Positions 57,189-64,000 of a DNA stretch of 64,000 nucleotides are shown here, one piece after another (the first letter of the stretch is position 1; the number at the start of each line of letters is the position of its first letter). The DNA is taken from positions 806,001 through 870,000 of the forward strand of contig JACGCN010000008.1 of assembly GCA_014905825.1 (NCBI GenBank), read 5' to 3'. A program made the translations under genes and the position numbers. The notes under the pieces are model-generated. The model worked only from the letters and a program-made list of their open reading frames with translations. It made no database searches and was not told the origin of the DNA. The stretch comes from Lyophyllum atratum. Taxonomy: Eukaryota; Basidiomycota; Agaricomycetes; Agaricales; Lyophyllaceae.

Positions 57189-59753
57189 TTAGGCCGGAGA
57201 AGTGCCTCGAATAGTGAATAGGTCATCATCATCATCGTCGTACGCCTCTCCTGAAGCGCCCATCGGCTTGGCCGGTGACGAAAATAGACGGGGCCCATGG
57301 GCAGACGCAAAGACGGGAGAAGGTGCGGTTCCGATGGGTGGAGAGCGAGCACTTCCTTCACCTCGCATGTAAGACATCGGGTACCCCGAAGTGGCTGGGA
57401 CTGCTGGTGGAACCGCTGCGTGCCACCCGGCGTGGAGTGTGGGGGGAGGAGCGAAGGGATCGATGTTTTCGAGCTCGAGACCACCGTGGTTGACGAGGAG
57501 CGGGGGGTAGGATGATGTGGGTTGCGACGATGGTTGTGTCGCAGGAAGCTGCCATTCTGGGCAAAGTACAGAACCAGTGATTTGTCTGTCAGGAACCAGG
57601 AGCTGCGTTAGGGGACTACCTCGCCTGGACGGAATTTTTTGGGACGTACCGATTAGTAGAGTCGGAGAGGCTCTCGTCTGCCACATGTGCCCACATCTGG
57701 GGCTGATGCGGGGAAGTATCTACACCGTGATCTTGGCCATAGAACGAAGGGGGGCTACTGACATTTCCGTACACTGCGGGATGACAAGGGTGCTGTCCCT
57801 GCTCCTGATGCGAATAGGGTTCCTGGCTTTGCTGATGCTGCCGCCCGGTTTCTGGGCAATACGCAGGAGTGGTCATGGGGTCTTCGTGGTTGGGACGATA
57901 GTAAGCATCCGCAGAGGTATCCTGGACGGGGGAGCCTTGGTCTGGATATGTTTGGTGTGTATAATGCTCTACCCCTGCATGGCCAGCAGGTACAGCGGAG
58001 GCCGTATACGGCGCGTCATAAGGCGGCTGATTTTCTTGGAAGATATAAGGCTCTTGATGCGCTGCAACAGAAGGATCGTACAGGCCAGGGGGTGCCATGG
58101 CTTGTTCGCGATGACCCACGTCACTAAACTGGCTATCGGAGTCAGGGAATGACTGCTGCTGCTCGAGTTGCAGCCCATTCTGCGCTTCCTTCTGAGTTGA
58201 AGCTTGGGGAGAAGCATCGTGCCACTGGCCATCCTGGGCCGGTGTCCATGAGCTGGGGGCTCCAGCATAGTCACTATCTCGAGCGAGGTGATATGGCTGA
58301 TGCTGGTAGAAGGCTACAGGGTGTGAAGATATGGTCGATCCTGTGTCTGGGTAGTGGGAGCTTTGTTCTATTCCGGTCGTGTTTGAGTAAGCAGGGTGTG
58401 TTGTATATGCAGGCTGATCATCTTGGTAAGGAGGGACGTTTGCGTTTGTAGCGGAAGGAGAAGCAGATGCGGCGTGTTGTTGCCAAGTGTTGCTCGAATT
58501 GTCAGGGTAAGGTATGACAGTGAGGTCGTGTTGGTCACCCGTGGCGGTTGGCTTGGGGTTCTCTTTCCCCGCGACCGAAGGAGACCCTGCCTCAAGTCGA
58601 AATGAAAACGTGAAGGGTTGTGGCGTGGGGCCCGCCCCGTCCCCTGGCTGGGTGACCTCTATGTCGTCGGTCTGAGACCGCTTCGGTCGTCGCGCCTTGG
58701 CCTGCCTCTTCGGCGCCCCATTCACTTGCTGCGGATGTTTTGCTTTTATGTGCCTGTTCAAGCTGTCCGTCCGCGTATAACTTTGTAAATTTACCGTTAG
58801 TAATATGCCCAAGTCAATCAGATTCTGCATAAAGAGACAAACTTTATTCGACAAATAGCACAGAATAGACCCTCTACCGGGACACTCTGGTCAACCTTCA
58901 TCCTCTTGTGCTTCTTGGGCATGGTCCCGGCAGTGTTGGAGAACTCGTACTCAATCTGTACCCCGTCATTGGGCTCAGAAGGCGCAGTGGAGGGTTGCCC
59001 CGCGTCCAAAGCACGTCCACCCTCGTTCACCGTGTTATCATCCGCCGCCTTTCGTTTTTCCTTCGACGATGGTCTCTGGCGTACTCGTTTTCGAGGCACA
59101 TGCGCCATGCCCGACGATGTGACCTGGTCCGCAAGCACCGTGGGTTCCTTCCACCGTAACTCGCGGGTAGGGACAGGGACACTGTGTAAGCCATCGTCGA
59201 GGACGTCAGGCTGCGGAGCGGCCGACATTGGTGAGCCTTGCGCGTGATGTATTGCGGGATCGTGTGCCCAATGGCTTTCGTCGGATGAGTAAGGGGAGTC
59301 CGGGGAGGAATCAGTTGACGACGAGTCGGAAGTGGTAGGTTGGTAGACCGCGCTGCTCGGCGGTGGCATGAGGGAGACTCCCGAATTGTTCTGGTATAAG
59401 GAAGGGGGGTTGGGGGAGGAATCCGATGACCATGGGTTGGTGAAGATAGGTGGGTCGAACGCGCCGCTTGGCTGTGGCATGGGGAGGACACCCCAGTTAT
59501 TCTGGTAGTGGGGATCTGCATCGCGCAGAGGCGGCATAGTCATCCGGTGACGCGCCGTCAAACCATCCTCGTAGCCTAGGTGAGGATTGACTTCGCGCGG
59601 CCCAGGGGTATGGGATAGAGTCGACGGGCCAGCCGTGGGTGTCCAGGTTCCGGCATACGGGCCAAAGTACCCTGGCCGTGTCAATGCCATAGCGGGAATG
59701 AAGTGAGTGGAGGACCTGGGGGAAATTCCAGAGTGGGGATGATGTTGGGACAT
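57189..59753 (-). CDS. C2H2 zinc-finger protein, putative transcription factor
   Basis: The start at 59753 gives MSQHHPHSGISPRSSTHF. The first half is long, disordered and rich in Pro, Ser and Tyr, with basic nuclear-signal-like stretches (PRKRVRQRPSSKEKRK, PKKHKRMK). A single C2H2 finger follows, split by an intron with a GTTTGT donor. It reads FCAIC, then TRTDSLNRH and IKAKHP, and is followed by a basic KRQAKARRPKR block. The C-terminal half is Gln/Ser/Pro/Tyr-rich (about 350 residues), an activation-domain-like composition. After one intron the last exon ends in DDDDDDLFTIRGTSPA with the stop at 57189. One finger plus flanking basic stretches suits a fungal regulator, but the target is unknown. 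Confidence 0.78.
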
Positions 59754-61605
59754 CTTGGGGAAGGGGATTGTTCGGCGTGGGTAGTGAGCGTAACGATCGT
59801 GAAACAACGTCCAGCGTCGAGGAAAGGCGGATGAGGAATAGAAGTTAGGTAGTACAACAAGAATAAAACGCAAGGAAGAGAGTAAGAGTACAGTTAATGA
59901 AGGAGGAATAGGAATAACGCGGTTGGGGAAGGTGCGGGGGTGTTGGTCTAGGTTGAAGATTAGTTAAAGTGGACTGGCCATTTGATAAACCATTGTCGCG
60001 TTGTTTGGCCGTGCGTGACTTGGGTGATTGGCCAGGAGAGTAATAGCGCGTGTCAAAGCGTCTCATCACGCGTCCATACATCTCGTATTTTATTAGCACT
60101 CTACTCCAGGGACGACACGAAATGATCGACGGTGAGGAACACGATTATACTACAACATGACAAGGCTCACCTCTTCATAGATTGGAGGCCTCGTCCAGAA
60201 CGCGATCGATGTGGCTTCAGTTGTCTAGAACCTTGTTGAATATAGACAAGGTCAGAACAGATCCGGGTACCATAAAGTAATACTGAAACACTGACATTCT
60301 AGCCCTGCTGGTCAGGTTTAATTGAGCGTACAACTGCGTGTGATAACAGTGGACAAGTTCCGGGCGAACCAGGCATGATATTATGAGGTATACAAAGCTC
60401 CAGAAACTCTCCCTGGCTTTATCATCCTTGCGGGTGTGCGAGTGGGGCGCAAGAAATTTCGCTGCCTCGTCACCACGTCTCTTAGAATGGCAATGATAGT
60501 TGTGTTCGCCATCATTCAGTGGCGCAACATGGAAAAACAGCCACCACCGTGGTCTACACGCGTTATACGCTTCGATAGATGCCCCGATTCGTTCGCAGGG
60601 AATGCGAGGATAAAACGAAAGGTTTGGCTTGTCAATGGCTAGACAGGGTGTTGATACTCTCCAGAGGACCGGGACCCTTGATCACCCGGGACAGTTTACC
60701 AGTCGCGTCGGACGTCACTTTACGGGAGAACGCAGCACACGTCGAGAAGTTGAGGCGTTCTGCAGGAGAGCTAGGTTATCCGAAGGAAACACAGTCGACG
60801 TAGCTTCCAGACATGAGTTCTCGGGGGCGGACGCGGACGCGATGATCGCTTTGACCGATGTGTCCGTGACCCCAGCAAAGGACCCATGCGCAGCGATAGT
60901 CCAGGCCGGGGACTGGCAGAGTTCAAGCGGTGGTCCTTGCTGTGTTCCACTGGACGAAATCTCATTCAGATTCCGTACACGGACAGACGAGGTTAACAGA
61001 GTACGTTTCGGGAGATGAATTGATCTGTTCGATGCAGTCATCAGAGAGACTTCTAGACTTGGTCCACGGCTATTCGCCTTGTGTATGTCTCTCTCTCGTC
61101 GCTGTGTACCTGTTATCAAGTTCATCGACGATATCGCGGTGTCGCATCAAGTGGTCAACGCTCGTAATGATCCATCTCCTTCAGCGGGCCCTTTCTTGAA
61201 GAAGCTCGCCGCCGGTTTTATCCTTCGGAAGGCCTTGGATAGTTCCGGAGAGTCGTCGGATGTGTTGGTCATTCGAGCGGGAAATAAGTTCGAGCGGGAA
61301 ATAACAGGCGGCGGAGGGATGTTGACTCGCGATTGGGAGAATCCTGCGCAGTTTCTCCCATAACTGAAGGCGGAAGACATGGCCTTAGACTGAAGGGATT
61401 CAAGCGAAGGTATGTATGTGGCGGACGCGGCGCCAGGCGAGCTCAGGGCGAGTTGCTGCAGGCCGCTTTGAGGCCGCTTGTTTGCCAGCGGGGGCGCCGC
61501 CAAGTAGTTGCATTAGGCAATTGCAACTGTGACCGACGCGTTCAACGCGTCACGGTTACATTACACTGCGACACATTTTGTCTACTATCAGACACCGTGC
61601 CCAGC
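59754..61605. other. divergent promoter region, weak ORFs only
   Basis: This 1.85-kb stretch lies between the C2H2 gene and the oxygenase gene. Frames of 80-140 codons overlap on both strands (60629-61018 +, 60715-61125 -, 61147-61380 -, 61079-61363 +). None shows a recognised motif. A lineage-specific gene at 61147-61380 (minus, MSSAFSYGRNCAGF) cannot be excluded. Confidence 0.35.
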
Positions 61606-64000
61606 ATGGACTCGCAGATGGAAAATCCAGGAATAGGCCCAGAACTACTTGCATCTAGTATTGGGAGTGGCGTGCCTCGCAAACTGGGGCCATCGCCAAG
61701 CGAGGCGAATGTCATCTCGCAGCTTCTTGACACGGAGTACTCTGACGACAAAACCGCGTCAAACGACGAAGAACTTCTTTCAAATACGTTGGAGTGTTCA
61801 CATTCGAGCATAGAAAAGGCAGATTGGATGGAAATGGCTCCTCCCGAAGTCCAGGTACATAACACAGATTTTGGAGCTTCTAAATACACTCACATTTCTA
61901 TGAAACCTTTCCCAGCCTGCAGAGGCAGAATCCGAAATATTGGCGCAGAAAGACGACATGGCAGCGCCCGCCGAGACGCGGGACGAGACTATATTCAACG
62001 GTGGACACACTAGTACTGGGGACTTTCGCGGTGATATACTCCAGGTGAGACACCATCGACATAACGCCTGCTTATGCTAAGACACATCGCAGTCACTCGC
62101 AATGTCCGCTGAGGACCTTGCCAATGCATCGGCCACGCATATCTCACACCCTACGGATGAGAAGGCGCAATCCTCTCTAGGGCCCGAAGACAACTTACGC
62201 GATCCAGACGAGGTGACAGCCGCGCTGCAAGTCTTCTCAGACGAAAATGACGCATTGGAAGAGCCTTTATTGCCTCCCAATTATCCTCCCATAGTCTACC
62301 CGCCGACAGCAGAAAGACCTCAATCGCACCCCACTCAAACTGACGATGCTATGCTTGTTGATGGCGGTGACGATCTAAACCTTAATTCTGCTGATGAAAC
62401 GATGGACGATGCGTCTTCTGAATCTTCTGTAGGCGAAGACCTAAGGGTATACATGCTTCTTTACCTTTCAATCCAAAGACATACTCATGTCTTTGCATCA
62501 CATGCAGGACGAACTAGAGGGTGCTCTGCATCGCGAATTTGATTTCAAGGGCAGCTATTACTACGCTGCTACAGTACCGACAGCGGTGAACCCTTGTCTC
62601 ATCATCGAAGGCCTGGGATACGTGGGACTTCCTCTTAGCACGCGGGATGCGCAAGCCATCATTGAGTGTTCTGCTCGCGCGCCTTTTGGACACGGCGAGC
62701 AGACGGTCATGAATACCCAGGTCCGGGACACTTGGGAAATCGAACCGGCGAAAGTGAAGTTCGATAATCCAGCGTGGGCTAACTTCGTCGGGACCTACGT
62801 GGTGAAGACCGTCTGTGAAGCCCTTGGCGTTGTGCCTTCAACCACCGTTTCCCCAAGATGCGAGCTGCATAAGCTCCTTCTGTACGAGCCAGGGTCCCAG
62901 TAAGCATTTATCCCGTCATCATCACGTCTTATTCATTGCTGAACGACATGCTAGCTTTTTACCACATCAGGAGTACATCTTCTCTCTTTGACACGCAGCA
63001 TCTAGGCTTACGTTCACCTCTCATCCAGCACCGAAAAGACAGATGGCATGTTCGCCACCGTGGTTATTGTTCTGCCGACGCCATATACCGGCGGACAGAT
63101 ACACGTATCTCACTCCTCGTCAAACAATGTCATCGACCTGGCACCGAGTTCCCTCCTTTCTACCTCAGTACTCGCGTGGTATACCGATGTCAAACATGAA
63201 GGCAAGCCCTTGACGTCTGGGTACCGCCTGGCCCTCTCGTATAACCTGATAAACGGTGTACCGGGCGTACCTCGGCCTACACTCCCCGACATGAGTACAG
63301 CCGTAAATCGCCTTCGTCACGTTCTACGCAAGTGGAGGAAGGGTGCCTATTATGAAGAAGAGATGGACGACAACATCGTGGCCTATATCCTGGAGCATAA
63401 GTACAGTGAAGCCGACCTCCAAGCGGGGTCCAAAACGCTGAAAGGAGCAGACGCGCACCGGGTTGCGAATTTGCGGGCCGTGGCAGAAGAGCTCGGGTAT
63501 ATGGTCTGCCTCGCGGACCTGGAATACTACGTTTCGGGGTCTGCAGATGACGATGATTATGGGTATAGTTATGGGAAACGTGGACGGTATGGTGACTACG
63601 GAGACTCTTCGGATAACGATGAAGGGACTCCATGCATGGGTGAAGTTAACGAAACAAGTCTAACATTGAAGTCTCTAGTGGATCTCGATGGAAATCTACT
63701 CATCGATGAACAGGAGCTCCACCTTGGGGAGGCAAATCTTATTCCGCGGGAGGCATTCGAAGACCAGGACCCGGATCATAGAGAACACGAAAAGTATATG
63801 TGGGATGTGAGTGGACTATGATTACTGCCGAAAATCCTCGAATTTGATGCCGGTTCATAGTATCCTAACGCGGTGCAGCATTGTTAGTCGCTCTTTCTTT
63901 TTGCAAATCGCTTCTTTTCAATCAGGATTTTGCACAGATTATTACCGAACAGTGCTCGTCCTCATGCACGAACAAGATGCACCCGACATCCTATTCAAAG
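61606..64000 (+). CDS. 2-oxoglutarate/Fe(II) oxygenase-domain protein (cut by window end)
   Basis: This is a prolyl-4-hydroxylase-like 2OG-Fe(II) dioxygenase. An acidic, Ser/Pro-rich N terminus of about 240 residues leads to the oxygenase domain. Exons keep frame throughout: 61606-61854, 61916-62044, 62093-62446, 62508-62899, 62955-62972, 63029-63806, then a short exon and 63938 to the end. The core reads HKLLLYEPGSH, then FLPHQDTEKTDGMFATVV with the iron-binding His-x-Asp. YTGGQIHVSH follows, then KHEGKPLTSGYRLALSYN with the distal His and the 2OG-binding Arg. The HxD is encoded by an 18-nt microexon. The tail continues EEGMY..YYRTVLVLMHEQD up to the right edge. Substrate unknown. The gene is complete at the 5' end and open at the 3' end. 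Confidence 0.82.
62955..62972 (+). other. 18-nt microexon carrying the His-x-Asp iron-binding codons
   Basis: The exon CTTTTTACCACATCAGGA is flanked by a 55-nt intron (62900-62954) and a 56-nt intron (62973-63028) with AG and GT ends. It supplies FLPHQ and the start of the Asp codon. Without it the flanking exons still join in frame, but the HxD motif is lost. Confidence 0.8.

Noticed and set aside
61147..61503. 118-codon minus-strand frame opposite the oxygenase gene
   Set aside because: No ATG at its beginning and no recognised domain; kept only as a remark in the intergenic entry.

Overview
The window looks like nuclear DNA of a filamentous basidiomycete, probably a mushroom-forming Agaricomycete. 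Genes are close together on both strands and broken by many introns of about 50-65 nt with GT..AG ends and CTAAT/CTNAC-like branch sites. Its gene families are those expected there: FET3/FTR1, HIRA, a flavin-dependent halogenase of the fungal type, F-box proteins and a Dal5-type MFS carrier. I recognised no rRNA, tRNA, CRISPR array, virus or intact transposon.

Layout. 1-9.6 kb: start of an alpha/beta-hydrolase (-), tRNA-splicing endonuclease subunit SEN54 (+), CTP synthase (-), and an F-box protein with an internal 110-codon duplication (+). 10.2-20.4 kb: two paralogous UDP-glycosyltransferases, both on the minus strand, bracket a flavin-dependent halogenase and a second alpha/beta-hydrolase, both on the plus strand. 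This is the most likely specialised-metabolism locus, although no PKS, NRPS or terpene synthase lies inside the window. 20.9-31.6 kb: a coiled-coil proline-rich protein, a membrane-anchored SDR, a KHDC4-like KH protein, a MATE-type transporter and a secreted CBM19-like Ser/Thr-rich protein. 33.1-40.3 kb: serine hydroxymethyltransferase, then a divergent pair for high-affinity iron uptake (ferroxidase and permease). The intergenic region of that pair carries three exact matches to the ATCWGATAA iron-GATA motif. 40.7-50 kb: a large C2H2 zinc-finger plus RING protein, a DUF4336 protein and the histone chaperone HIRA. 50.7-64 kb: a Dal5-family MFS transporter with a 25-C tract in an intron, a PARP-type zinc-finger chromatin-like protein, a single-finger C2H2 regulator, and a 2OG-Fe(II) oxygenase running off the right end.

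How they fit together. FET3 and FTR1 form one functional unit. The halogenase, the two glycosyltransferases and the hydrolase could modify a common small molecule, but that is inference. The rest are ordinary housekeeping or regulatory genes. Gene structure is unusual in places. Two genes have 18-nt microexons that carry metal-ligand codons. Two introns appear to use GC donors. One zinc-finger array is built from nearly equal phase-0 exons.

All gene models were built by eye from frame continuity, splice-site consensus and family motifs. Where I give exon coordinates I checked that they keep frame. Coordinates of genes without listed exons mark only start and stop codons.
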